This document shows, in pieces, positions 45,974 through 57,043 of a stretch of 64,000 nucleotides of DNA; within the stretch, counting starts at the first letter, position 1; each line of letters starts with the position of its first letter. The notes below the pieces were generated by a model. That model was not told the origin of the DNA, searched no databases, and saw only the letters and a list, made by a program, of their open reading frames with translations. The position numbers were made by a program, and so were the translations under genes. Source of the stretch: Aphrocallistes beatrix (Eukaryota > Porifera > Hexactinellida > Sceptrulophora > Aphrocallistidae); NCBI GenBank assembly GCA_963281255.1, contig OY725493.1:3193857-3257856 (forward strand), read 5' to 3'.

Positions 45974-46048
45974 ATAAGGTTATGTAAATATTAGTTCCAG
46001 AATTCTACTAATTTATTTTCTCCCCTTTCGATTTTATGCACATATTGA

Positions 46049-46978
46049 TTAGTTTGGGCATATAAATACGAATTTTATAAAAATATGGGTGAAAGTCTCC
46101 CACTCGTGAAGGATAACAATTTCCAATTCTGTCAAGTCAGTGAATTCTTGAGTATACAGTCTGCTTGAGTATACACCCCCCAGATGTTTTCTATAGGGTT
46201 TAAGTCCAGTGAGTAAGCTGGCCATTCCAATAACAGATGTTGACTCTCTTTCCATGATTTACTCAACTTCTATTTATGAATCGGGGAATTATCCTCCTAC
46301 AGTGTCCATCCATCTGGATAGTACACATCTGCAATCTCAATTAAACACTCATTTAGGGTACAATGTACATCTTGGATGTGAATTTAAATGAAAAGACCTC
46401 CAATAAAGTATCCCCTCTACCCGAAATACTGCCCCACATGTGCAGCTTTGGTGTGTAACTTTTCTTCCTAAAACGGGATTTTATTTTGCCTTCGTCCACA
46501 TCCCCACGCTACCTCGATTTAGCAGGACGGAACATTCATCTGTGAAAAAGAAGCTTTTCCAGTTGTCCTTGGTGTTACTTTTCACCATTGAAATCTTTCC
46601 ACAGCTGTTTCATGTATAATAAATGGTCCCATGGTGGGGGATTTATAGTTAACCCCGCAACTTTAGGTAGCTCGATAGACTGTGGAAGTAGAGGGAGCAT
46701 TTGAAAAATTAGAGGCAAGAGTGACGTGAAGAGAACGTATATACATATTTAGGTAACAGTTTAGAGTTCTTATAATTGATTGTTTGTGCGAATAGCTAGT
46801 AACTCTAGGGCGTCTGCTAACTTTTTTGTGTATCAAGCTCTTTTATCTCGAATTAGTGATTTTATTCGAAAAAAGTCCTCATTGATCTTCCAGTTCTTCG
46901 CGAAATATTTCCTGCTGAAGCTGTCCCTGTATCAATTAACATTTTTATCGTCTTCCTTTGATCAAATTGAGTCATTCT
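46049..46978 (-). pseudogene. Tc1-like transposase pseudogene
   Basis: Minus strand. N-terminal GNISRRTGRSMRTFF near 46880 is part of the DNA-binding region; FFTDECSVLLNRGSVGMW near 46505-46540 carries the first catalytic Asp; a LHMWGSISGRG-like segment lies near 46440; and SLDLNPIENIWG near 46180-46215 carries the final DDE block. All are separated by stops and frameshifts. The order is correct for a full-length gene of about 340 aa. Confidence 0.82.
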
Positions 46979-47105
46979 AGAATCTAATACTTTAAAGAAG
47001 GCATTCAAAAACGAGAAATGTGAAACTAATCTGCTTTGACGAACTTGATTTTGAAATTTTAATTTTTGCTATAGCGAAGAGTTTTCCAAAGATACTTCAT
47101 AAATA

Positions 47106-49287
47106 GTCAGGTCAAAATAGGAAGCAAATAGTCCTAACCCAAAAAAAATTGCAAGAAATTGTTTTATTGCATTTTCCATAGTAGTATCATGTCTTAGGAG
47201 TAACATAATAAAAGTTTACCGAAATCGGAGGATCAGAAAGTGATTTGCCACGACCCCGTCGTTGACTCCGGACTATAAAAATCGCCGGTTTTTAAAACTG
47301 AGTTTGACCTTTCAAATGATTGCATATCAGTTTTTTATTGGCATATTCGTGCTCAGCATTAAATTTCCGGCAATTTGATATATATATTGACTATATTTTG
47401 AGCAAAGAATTTTGGGTCCTCCCTAGCAACAACCTGGAATGTAAAATTCCGATCTCCAAATTTAGTCTAAACCATATCGAGTGACCCCTTGTTTTTCTCG
47501 GCTATGCTTGCTGAGTACGAATTTCTTAATATAAATAGTCTAAACGTTAGATTAAATTGTTTTGGTTTGCGACTGGTGGTATTCATGTATTTTTAGCATA
47601 GATGGATTGATATGCTCACATTTCAATACCATCTTCGGTTTCATCATCCGATGCAATTCCTTTCATATTGCCAATGTTGTCATCTTGGCATCGTCCGCAT
47701 GCTTGAGATCAGTTGAGTCCTTGTTTTCTGCAGCTACATCTGAGACTACTATAGCCTGTGGAACAGTTACAGTGGATCATTTTCAGGAGTGCATGGGGTG
47801 CAAGGTTACTGTCCAACATGACTGGGGTTAGGCTGTTATCTTGGCAGTTCCATCTCCATTCGGTGACCTCCATACCATCAGCCGTGCCCATCCACATAAT
47901 CACCTGGATAGCATCCCAGAGAGTGAAATTCGTGGTGGAGGCTGTAGGTGGCAGTCTTTCGGGTGTAGCGAAGCTTTTGGCTGCACTCACTTTCTTGCAG
48001 AGGATAGTGTATCTCAAGTCGCGAAGACTGTCCCCAGGTTTTGCATTGAACAACGCGATCAATAGAAAAGACCCCAGGTAAAAGTGGCATTAAGATGGAA
48101 TCCTCTTTGAACTTGTACAGAGCAGACTTCTTTCCGAGCCCGAAAATACTGGAAGTGGTGTCACACCCGGTGAATGCATGCAGAAAAAGCAGGCTGTGGC
48201 AGATTTCGCCCCCAAACACCTGCTTTATCACCTTGATATCATACACTACGGTTGGTTTCCCTTTATCCGAGCGGAAGTATATCTTCTTTGTATTGTTGTT
48301 AGGAGTGTATTGCAGCAACAGAACCAATAATCCTTATCCTCACCTATGAGAGTTGTTGTCTTGGAGGAGGCCATTGATCCTGCTGCCTTCACAATGTCAA
48401 CATCGGCATCCTCTTCAGCCTGTATTGCATGGCACCCTCTTTCTCTCATACGTTCAGAAATGAGACGGATGAGGGCCCGTTTGTTGGCTTGATTGGAAAG
48501 GGATCCTCCTTATTACTACAGTCTCCGCCACGAAATTTCACTTTCTGAGGTGCTATTTCCAGATGATGATGTGGATGGGCATGGCTGATGGTATGGAGGT
48601 CACCCTGCACTCCTGAAAATGATCCACTGTAACTGTTCCACAGGCTATAGTAGTCTCAGATGTAGCTGCAGAAAACAAGGACTCAACTGATCTCAAGCAT
48701 GCGGACGATGCCAAGATGACAACATTGGCAATATGAAATAAAGGAATTGCATCGGATGATGAAACCGAAGATGGTATTGAAATGTGAACATATCAATCCA
48801 TCTATGCTAAAAATACATGAATACCACCAGTCGCAAACCAAAACAATTTAAAACTAACGTTTAGACTATTTATATTAAGAAATTCGTACTCAGCAAGCAT
48901 AGCCGAGAAAAACAAGGGGTCACTCGATATGGTTTAGACTAAATTTGGAGATCGGAATTTTTACATTCCAGGTTGTTGCTAGGGAGGGCCCAAAATTTTT
49001 TGCTCAAAATATAGTCAATATATATATCAAATTGCGGGAAATTTGATGCTGAGCACGAATATGACAATCAAAAACTGATTTGCAATCATTTAAAAGGTCA
49101 AACTCAGTTTTCAAAACAGGCGATTTTTATAGTCCGGGGTCAACGACGGGGTCGTGGTAAATCACTTTCTTGTCCTCCGATTTCGGTAAACTTTTAGTAT
49201 GTTACTCCTAAGACATGATACTACGGAAAAATGCAATAAAACAATTTCTTGCAATTTTTTTGGGGTCATGCATCATATTGACCTGAC
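47106..49287. mobile_element. 2.2-kb inverted repeat carrying a gene fragment
   Basis: Arms of about 700 bp (47106-47818 and 48598-49287) are highly similar inverted copies, ending GTCAGGTCAA...TTGACCTGAC next to TA. The arms contain sequence like the T2 core (ttgatatatatattga and tagcaacaacctggaatg). The 780-bp spacer and part of the arms encode the pseudogene below. Confidence 0.85.
47640..48480 (-). pseudogene. Fragment of transposon-associated protein (GCDTTS motif, Cys-rich end)
   Basis: Minus strand. An open stretch (48327-47878) holds LLFLHAFTGCDTTSSIFGLG followed by KKSALYKFKED; in another frame, near 47660-47760, is HCNCSTGYSSLRCSCRKQGL followed by NCSHACGQC. This pair, a GCDTTS/GxGKKSA segment then a CxCxxxC...CxCRKxGLxC end, recurs in uncharacterised proteins of transposon-rich invertebrate genomes. 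The first part resembles the helix-hairpin-helix of FEN/XPG-type nucleases, but that is only an impression. The C-terminal coding part lies in the left arm and is therefore duplicated inverted in the right arm. Confidence 0.55.
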
Positions 49288-49382
49288 TAAAAATGCAATT
49301 ATACAGACGGCTTTCGAATTCAAATTTGTTTTGTGGATATAATATGCAAAAAGATTGGGTAATATGATGATAATAATAATGA

Positions 49383-49926
49383 TAACAAGCGCGCTTCGCT
49401 TGCTTGCGCTGCGCGGCTTGCGGACACAAAGTGTCCGCCGGAGGCTCCCTTCGGTCGCCTGGAAGTGAAATTGGTTAATTATAAGGGAGAAATATTCTCT
49501 AAATATGTCAATCTTTTAAAATCGATATCACTCGAAAAATCACCAAATTTGTCGATTTGTAAAATTTTGATGAGTAATGATGACGTCATAACAAAGTGAT
49601 GAGTCATCATTTTTTGATGATATTTGTGTCATATGTGAGATATATTAATATACACATTCTATTAAAATTTCAGCCTGCTATTTCCTATAATGGCTGAGTT
49701 ATGCGAGAATAACTTTGTTGCTTAACTTTTAAAAATGTGACAATGACGTAATAATTCCATGATGAGTCGACATTTTCGTCTGAGCTCAGAACTTACTGGA
49801 GCCATAGCCAAAAGACTCCCACATACCAAAAATCAACTTTCTGCGCCCGGCAGTTTCTTCAATCAATTCGTTACAGATACTATATATATATATATATACA
49901 CATTAATCGAGTTTTAATAGCAAGGA
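49383..49926 (+). repeat. MITE-D copy
   Basis: GC-rich block at 49385-49460, TGACGTCA at about 49580 and its diverged partner at 49745, and terminus cgagttttaatagcaaggat ending at 49926. Confidence 0.8.
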
Positions 49927-49939
49927 TAATAATTATATA

Positions 49940-50336
49940 CAGTGGAACCTGTATATAACGGCCACCCAAGGGACTGGACAAAATTGGCCGTTATACACAG
50001 GTGACCGTTAAATACAGGTGATTGTCTTAATCCCCAAAAGGTATCAACATAGTGCAATAAATATCAGTTTTTAGAAATCCATTACTTGAAGTAATTACAT
50101 CAAACTTGTTTATCGTTCGTAACAGGTCCTGTAATAAACACATAAAAAGGTGATGGCCGTTATACACAGTTTTAGGGTCAGCAAGGGACTACAAACGGGT
50201 GGCCGCTGGCCGCGTTGAGCAGGTGACCGCTATACACAGGTTCAATATTATGGAATTTCGGACGGGACTGTTCATTGGTGACCGCTATAGACAGGTGACC
50301 GTTATATAGAGTGGCCGTTATAGCAGGTTCGATTGT
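49940..50336. mobile_element. pogo-type MITE (ataacggccac iterons), second copy
   Basis: Ends CAGTGGAACCTGTATATAACG and the inverse of the other family end (ataGcaggttcgattg), flanked by TA. Inverted relative to 33175-33606. Confidence 0.83.
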
Positions 50337-50337
50337 A

Positions 50338-50487
50338 CATTTATATAGCGCAGATTCCATAATAATATGTTCAAGTGCGCTTTACAATTCAATAAAAGTA
50401 AGTGTATGTTATGCATGTACGTATTATGTGTATGTATGTTTGTAAGGTATGTATATGCGCTGAAATTAATTTAATGAGTATTTAATT
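50338..50487. repeat. LINE 3' region and GT-rich simple sequence
   Basis: Contains 'aattcaataaaagtaag' and a degenerate tgtatgtatgt repeat; probably the 3' tail of the LINE on the minus strand. Confidence 0.4.
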
Positions 50488-52917
50488 AAGTGGCTGTGTC
50501 GTGTGTGATACGGAAAATAAGTTTTCAAGAGAGAAGTAGTGAGGGGGCATTCAGAATGCTCGGAGGGAGAAGATTCCACTCAACAGGCGCAGCTAAAGTG
50601 AAAGCACGATCACCCAGGGTTTTGAAGGATTTGATAATAGGATGCTCAAGGAGGATGGCGTTGGATGATTGTAGAATGCGATCGGATGTCTTAACCTGTA
50701 TGAGTTGTATGATATAGTCCGGAGCAAGAGAATGGATGGCTATGTAAGTTATGAGGAGGATTTTGAAGAGGATGCGATGTTTAACAGGGAGCCAGTGGAG
50801 GTTGATAAGAAGAGGAGATAACGAGAAGGTACGGAGACATTGCAGATAAGCCTGGCTGCACTGTTCTGGACTCGCTAGAGTCGAGCTAAGAGGGATGAGG
50901 GGAAACCATACAAGAGGCTGTTCCAGTAATCAAGACAAGTTATGATAAAAGAATTTGACGAAAGTTTCTCACACTTCCCTGAGAGATACTTTCTAATACG
51001 CCGGTTGTTTTAGATGTAGTAGAAGCAGGAGGAAGCAACTTTGCTGACCTGAGTAGACATTGAGAGGGTGTTGTCGAGCCAAGTTCCAAGATTCCGTACT
51101 TCTTTGGATGAAGAGATGCTCGACTCACCAACAGAGATGCTATCAGTTTGAACCTTAGATAGTTGTTGACGAGTCCCTATTATAAGGAACTCAGTTTTGG
51201 TGTCACTGATGACCAACTTGTTGGTGAGGAGCCAGGATCGGATCGCAGAGATGCAAGATTGGGTGGCGGAGAAAGCAGATTTTTCAGAATTGATGGAACC
51301 GGGTTTAAAAGAAAGATAGATCTGAGTATCGTCGGCATAGCAGTGCATGTCGGGGAGGTGGGACTTAATAAGGTCGAAAAGAGGACTGGTATAGAGATTA
51401 AAGAGAAGCGGACCAAGACAAGAACCCTGAGGAACTCCGTGTTCAACCGGGATATTAGAGGAATCAGAACCCTTTATTGAGACGAATTGAGTCCTACCAG
51501 AGAGGTAAGATTTAAACCAAGACAGAGAAGAGTCACAGATGCCGAAATGAGACTGGAGTCGATTGAGTAAGATGGTTTGGTCGACAGTGTCAAAGGCGGC
51601 TGAACTAAGATCAAGAAAAACCAGAAGGGATACGTGTTGGCGATTCATGCTGAGGATAATGTCGTTTGTGATTTCAGGAGCGCTCTCTGTACTGTGATGC
51701 TAACGATAGGCAGACTGCGTCCCAGGGAAGAGATGATGTAATGTAGGAGGATTCACGACCTGGATGGAAGCGGCTCTCTCAGTTATCTTAGAAATGAAAA
51801 AAAGATTGCTAAATGGACGATAGTTAGAGGAGATGGGATCGAGATTTGGTCTTTTAAGTAAAAAAAAAGGGTAAGATGATAGCGCGCTTCCAGGGAGTAG
51901 GAAAATGACCAGTGGAGAGGGAACCATTTACGATTTTCGTAATGATGTGTTCTAGGATGGGTAGAGATGATTTGACGAAGGATGTTGGGATAGGATCGAT
52001 GATGCTAGATTTATTAGGAGCGAAAGAAACAAGGGAAAAACTTCTCAGATAATTCTTTGAATTGGTGGAAAGGATGTTGGGATTCAATGTTTGAATTTCT
52101 TACGGGGCAACGGAAGACGACGATGCATTTGAATCGATGGTGGAACGGATGCTGTCTACCTTAAGAACAAAGATGTTGGCGAGTTCCTGAGAAGGAGCAG
52201 CCTTATCTGCATGCGGTAGTAGAACCTGTTGCTGGCGTAAGCCGAGAAGTGAGTGAGCCTTACGGAAGAGTGAGCGCTGGTCATGACAGGACTGATTGAT
52301 CCAATCAGAATAGAAACTGCGACGTTTCCTGTTCATCAGATCAGTCACAAGATTCCTCATGCTTGAATTCAGCCAAATGCTCAGGGTCAATAGACTGGCG
52401 CCACTTCCGTTCAGCCTGCCTACTCGCAAGCTTGGCTTGCTTGATGGTACTGGTGAACCAAGGGACACGGGGACGGGTGACTATGGTTTTGGTTCGCGGT
52501 GGAGCATGCTGATCATAGATGGAAGATAGAGTACTGCTATATGATGCTATAAGTTCCTCAAGATGCTCAGGTGGGTTAGCTACAGAGATCAGAGGAAGCG
52601 AGATCAGCAAGAAAGATTGAGAGGTTGATGGATTTGGAACGATAGGTAACCTCCTGAGAGAAAAGAGAAGGTTTTGGGAAGCGAGAGACTACAAGAGATG
52701 GAGAAATGGTCAGAACATAGATGGACAGAGAAGGATCAGAGAGGATGATGCTGTCAGCAGAACGGGATTTTACCAGATCGAGAATGTGACTCTTCTCATG
52801 AGTTGGCTGATTCACATGCTGTATTAAAGATAAAGAACGCAGGAGCTCGGAGAACTGTCTCAGACTCAGACGGGATGTCAACATGGATATTGAAGTCTCC
52901 AGTCATTATTAGGAGTT
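50488..52917 (-). pseudogene. CR1/Jockey-like LINE, 5'-truncated ORF2
   Basis: Minus strand. The upstream end keeps the last part of the AP-type endonuclease (a GDFNIHV-like start at about 52900, then LIQHVNQPTHEKSHILDLV). A linker follows, then reverse transcriptase: DPIPTSFVKSSLP near 52000, LDPISSNYRPFSNLFFISKI near 51830, FLDLSSAAFDTVD near 51600, GVPQGSCLGPLLFNLY near 51440 and the catalytic YADDTQIY near 51330. The C-terminal LGDRAFTLAAPVEWNLLP end is near 50600. Several frameshifts break it; the longest open piece is 212 codons (51010-51648). Truncation at about 52917 is the usual result of incomplete reverse transcription. Confidence 0.9.
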
Positions 52918-53097
52918 AATTCGAAAAAAACCCACCATTAATCCTAATGATAAAAAGTTTCCTAAATCCGCAATTCGAACTATTTCCTTTTCGAAAAGTC
53001 GAACCATTTCCGCATTACTAATTTTTTATTGGTGAATATTTGGAGATCAAGGTAAAGCATTTGAAGAGTGTGCACTAAAGATTCAAACTTAAAAAAA

Positions 53098-53400
53098 CCC
53101 CTCACAGACGGGCTAGAAGTGTGCTTCCGCATTCCTTGGATGATGACACAATACATGTCATCCAAGGAATTTGGAAGCACACCTCTAGCCTGTCTGTGAG
53201 GGGCTTTTCTTACATCAATTAAATTTTGTAGGATTAAAATTGTGGATGTAAATGTTGACTGTGTCATCATGATGACGTCAGCATAATTAATTTGCATAAT
53301 TTTGTAAAGTCATCTATTCTGAACACTATACAATATATGTTTATTTCTATTATTATATTGGATCATAGATCCAATATAATAATATAGGAAGCACACTAAA
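53098..53400 (+). mobile_element. Hairpin-bearing element H, copy 2 (short)
   Basis: Same hairpin (53098-53203) and same right end (tattggatcatagatccaat, ggaagcacactaaaaaa) as 1137-1976, but about 530 bp shorter inside. Confidence 0.7.
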
Positions 53401-53433
53401 AAATTTTTTTGGAGCACCCTAATATACTATATA

Positions 53434-53623
53434 CAGTCGACTCCACTTAATAGGGTCACATCGGTCAGAGGACATTTTGACTCGATTAAGCGGATAACCC
53501 TATTAACCGAAAATATTTTGTATTAGCTTCTATGTTTGAGAGCTATTCCGCTCCTGCCAAAAGTGGCCCGATTAAGCGGTTGACCCCCGATTAAACAGTG
53601 ACCCTATTAAGTGGAGTCGACTG
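53434..53623. mobile_element. pogo-type MITE, 190 bp
   Basis: CAGTCGACTCCACTTAATAGG and the inverse (ttaagtggagtcgactg), flanked by TA. Same family as 36673-36860 and 37152-37304. Confidence 0.88.
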
Positions 53624-53760
53624 TATATATACGTATATATATACATTGCGTTCGGAAATTACTTGCAGTGAATTAAATTAGGTGTAATTCAACATAGTAT
53701 ATGTTAAGATTGATCATCTTTTTGAAGATAACTATTAATTCGGGACTCTCTCTACAAAAT

Positions 53761-54139
53761 CTAATGGAGAAACTGATGTATTGTTAATAATTTATTTTTT
53801 GCCATTTCCTTTGACACATAACCGAATTCTTTTGTCCATGCTTTACCGAAATACCACCCTAAATATGGAGCTTCGATGGATGTTTGAATGTTGGCAGATT
53901 GATGGACTGTCCTTTCTTTGTCCACACAAAGATCTTGCCAGTATTCATCTATATAGAGCATTCATCAGTAAAGAACACTTTAGACCAGTCCTGACCCCTC
54001 ATTTTCCTACACCATTCCATTCGCTTTGCAATATGGAGAGGTGACAAGGCGGAAATTCTGACTGCCTTGCGATATTGTATGCCTCTCTTCTTTATTTCTT
54101 CCGATAGTGTACTTTTGGCAACTGGAGTACTCAATTTTG
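53761..54139 (-). pseudogene. Tc1-like transposase, downstream part (split by MULE)
   Basis: Minus strand. TPVAKSTLSEEIKKRGIQYR, MEWCRKMRGQDWSKVFFTDE (first catalytic Asp) and a further degenerate 65-codon stretch. It continues the gene whose N-terminal part is at 56634-56880, with the MULE exactly between. The second and third catalytic blocks are not seen, so the 3' part is lost. Confidence 0.8.
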
Positions 54140-54147
54140 CTCGGCAC
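54140..54147. repeat. Target-site duplication, left (MULE)
   Basis: CTCGGCAC, repeated exactly at 56626-56633. Confidence 0.8.
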
Positions 54148-54155
54148 GGGACGCA

Positions 54156-54512
54156 TGCATTAGCTCGAATTGTTATGTGTCGATAGCTCGAATTTAGCAT
54201 GTTGTCGATAGCTCGACTCTGTTTTTAAGTATGTTGTCGATAGCTCGACTCTGTTTTTAAGTATGTTGTCGATAGCTCGACTCCGTTTTGTGTATGTTGT
54301 CGATAGCTCGACTCCGTTTTTAAGTATGTTGTCGATAGCTCGACTCTGTTTTTAAGTATGTTGTCGATAGCTCGACTCTGTTTTTAAGTATGTTGTCGAT
54401 AGCTCGACTCCGTTTTGTGTATGTTGTCGATAGCTCGACTCCGTTTTGTGTATGTTGTCGATAGCTCGACTCCGTTTTGTGTATGTTGTCGATAGCTCGA
54501 CTCCGTTTTACA
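54156..54512. repeat. Left MULE terminal array, about 11 iterons
   Basis: Units alternate between two types: gtcgatagctcgactctg followed by tttttaagtatg, and the same core followed by ttttgtgtatg. The outermost unit is diverged (agctcgaattgttatg). Confidence 0.9.
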
Positions 54513-54880
54513 TAAGTTCGGCACACCGGACAAGTCTGATTCAATTCCTCTATTCTCTCGCTGCATTCTGCACAACAATTAGCGTGCTTACAAGGTAGAA
54601 ATACCCAAGTTGTTGTCCGTGGCCTCAGACATACAACACAAATATTCTCCACTACTTGAATCTCGCTTTCATTGTCTGAAGTCTCTGACTCATCAGTATC
54701 AGATAATTCGATTCCTGCTTCTGAAGTAAAGGTACTATCAATAGTGTTGGTCATTGCATTTAGATACTGCCAAGGAGTGAACTCGCCATGTCTGAACTTT
54801 TCCTTAGTAACTTCGCGTTGTTGAGCCTTTAGAACGTACTTAGATTTCCTCGCCCTAGAAATGCTATGGCCTTGTCTCAA
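54320..54880 (-). pseudogene. RING-finger C-terminal segment of the MULE protein
   Basis: 186 open codons. A C3HC4 RING is clear: CVVCLRPR, then CKHANCCAEC, then CPVC, with spacing normal for E3-ligase-type RING domains. Downstream of the RING the frame runs into the terminal iterons and encodes a repetitive tail (KRSRAIDNIHKTESSYRQHT type); because units are 31-32 bp the frame rotates through them. It is in the same frame as the transposase segment 54905-55666, separated by one stop codon. Confidence 0.8.
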
Positions 54881-54904
54881 TCTTCCTAATTCGTTATCTA
54901 TGTC

Positions 54905-55666
54905 TTATATTATATTGTTCAGAGCTGTTAGAAAATTCCATACTCTTGGATGAGGAGTTTTAATGATGGATTTGAGCTTTGCATGGTAGCTTTCCGCAGC
55001 ATTATTGGTAGTAATTTCAGCTTCATAGATAGATAGTTCCTCTGGATCTATTTGAGTAATCCACCTCTTCTTGAAGTATTTCTGAAGTTGCTCGAATTTG
55101 CCTGATTCTAGATTTGCAAGATCCGGTACTTGGAGGAATGCATAGGTTGGACGAATTAAACTTGCTGGGAGAAATGGTATTGCCATGAGATTTCTTATGA
55201 ATTTGGCAGTTTCAGGATTAGCATGAAAATTCTGAACAAGGCCGAGCTTCTGAGTTTTGGCCCAGATACGTTGGGTAAAGTGAAACCAACATCCCTGATT
55301 TTTAATGGCGGGATAAATTTCTTTCATAGAATTTCGCGGCGCTGGTTCCCAGTCAGAAATAGAGATTTTCGGTATGAAATCTGGAATTAGAGAATGGATC
55401 TTAGCTATTATTGCAGTATAGAGTTCTTGTTCCTTAGAGGTCATTAAACAATGTATTGCTGGGAGTGCATGTCTATCAATTACCACGAATATTGTCCATA
55501 ATTGGGAGAATTGGGCTGGCACTGTATAAAATGTCCCATCATATTGAATTTTGGAAATTTCTGATAAGTAATTCTTCATGTGTTGAGAATAAAAGACAAC
55601 AGCAGTATGGTTATCAGTCGTGACGGTAAATTTGTGGTGCTTTGCAAAAGTAGATTCTGGCAACAT
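54905..55666 (-). pseudogene. MULE transposase segment
   Basis: 253 open codons. YDGTFYTVP near residue 41 has the first catalytic Asp position, ISDWEPAPRNSM then GCWFHFTQRIW near residues 103-135 the second Asp and the conserved CxxHxxQ-like block, and TTNNAAESYHAKL near residue 227 the glutamate region. This is the MULE DDE domain layout. It is the middle of a longer protein: the FLYWCH part lies upstream in a different frame, and the RING part follows after one in-frame stop. Confidence 0.9.
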
Positions 55667-55677
55667 AACTGAGAATT

Positions 55678-56058
55678 CTATAGCTGTAAGGGGATCTTAG
55701 GTTGCAATCTTCTCCTAGAACGGTACATAGAAGACTCGCACTCATTGAAAGAAATTTCAGTTGCAAACAGACTAGTTCTTGTTTCGTCATCGAAAATCTT
55801 CCTTAAATTATCTTGAGTACTTTCCGCCATTTTCTTGCATTTAGTTTTCAATTCATACACTCCTGATTTGTACTCCTCAATGCCATGGTTATGATTTGAA
55901 TTGGGATATATCAAATTAGTTTCTAACTTTAGTTTAGCTGTCCCTTTACACCCATTTTTTGATAAAACACATCTGAGGTATGTTGTATTTTCTTTCACTT
56001 TATATTTAGAATACTTAAACCCATCGGTTGTTGTAAGAATTTTCCCATTACTACGCAT
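55678..56058 (-). pseudogene. FLYWCH-type zinc-finger N-terminal segment
   Basis: 126 open codons beginning MRSNGKILTTTDGFKYSKY. LRCVLSKNGCKGTAKL and the later HNHG give the Cys-Cys-His-His pattern of FLYWCH/WRKY-like fingers that bind MULE ends. A frameshift near 55680 separates it from the transposase frame. Confidence 0.78.
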
Positions 56059-56235
56059 ATAGCTGTCTTATATGTATTCCATTGTTGAAGAGGTAAATAT
56101 ATAACAATAATAATAATGGCAAAAAGCTATTTATACCAGTGTAGCAAGTTGTTTGGAATTCACATAAAATGTGATTTTTCAAAACAAACCTATTCAGCAA
56201 TTATTTCCCATTGACAACAGCCATACTAATGAAGG

Positions 56236-56617
56236 AGTCGAACTATCGACAACATACACAAAAACGGAGTCGAGCTATCGACAACATACACAAAAACGAA
56301 GTCGAGCTATCGACTACATACACAAAAACGGAGTCGAGCTATCGACAACATACACAAAAACGAAGTCGAGCTATCGACAACATACACAAAAACGAAGTCG
56401 AGCTATCGACTACATGCACAAAAACGGAGTCGAGCTATCGACAACATACACAAAACAGAGTCGAGCTATCGACAACATACTTAAAAACGGAGTCGAGCTA
56501 TCGACAACATACACAAAACGGAGTCGAACTATCGACAACATACTTAAAAACAGAGTCGAGCTATCGACAACATGCTAAATTCGAGCTATCGAAAACATAA
56601 CAATTCGAGCTAATGCA
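56236..56617. repeat. Right MULE terminal array, about 12 iterons
   Basis: Inverse of the left array: cgagctatcgacaacatac followed by acaaaaacggagt or ttaaaaacggagt. The outermost unit ends attcgagctaatgca. Confidence 0.9.
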
Positions 56618-56633
56618 GCTCCCCCCTCGGCAC

Positions 56634-56880
56634 TCATTCAGGGTGATCCTTGGTTTGTGTTGAACGAGTGCCATTATCCGGTTCCTATCGGCTTTGCACA
56701 ATTTACGAGGTCGACCTGCTCCTTTCTTATGAGTCAAGCTCAGCAAACACGATAGACTGTCCGCTCGGGTATAGCGAGGCATCTCGATATTTCAGTCGCC
56801 TTGTTATCCCAACTTCAAAAAGTCCCTTTATCTTGATGCTATTCTTTTCTTGAGCCTTCATACTAAAGTTGTGGAAAAAT
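56634..56880 (-). pseudogene. Tc1-like transposase, N-terminal part (split by MULE)
   Basis: Minus strand. KIKGLFEVGIT near 56825 and KKGAGRPRKLCKADRNRIM then HKPRITLNEC near 56640-56720 are the paired helix-turn-helix regions of Tc1 transposases, in two frames. It joins 54139 if the MULE and one target copy are removed. Confidence 0.8.
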
Positions 56881-57043
56881 ACAGGCATTTGAAGCTGGAA
56901 AAGATGGGTCAAAAAGTGTGAACAAAAATAATACATTTAAAATTTGAAGTCAGAATTTTTTTAGAATAAGTTCAGCAGAAAATTAGGCTATGTCTATGGT
57001 TTATTAAAAAGTGGGGTGTATACTTTAAGTTTATTTGACTGAT

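Larger units (their letters stand above)
54148..56625 (-). mobile_element. MULE with iteron-array terminal repeats, nested in Tc1
   Basis: 2,478 bp starting GGG and ending CCC, between exact 8-bp copies of CTCGGCAC. MULE elements make 8-10 bp duplications. Each end is an inverted array of 31-32-bp units with core TCGATAGCTCGA. The minus strand encodes FLYWCH, MULE transposase and RING segments with one frameshift and one stop between them. Confidence 0.88.

Noticed and set aside
50490-50717. Plus-strand 75-codon frame with basic residues
   Set aside because: It is the reverse of the LINE C-terminus, which reads clearly on the minus strand.
54156-54512. CRISPR-like regular repeats
   Set aside because: Repeats are directly adjacent with no unique spacers, are inverted at the other end of a MULE, and the genome is eukaryotic.
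56171-56600. 129- and 135-codon frames in the right MULE array
   Set aside because: Repetitive translations of the iterons only.
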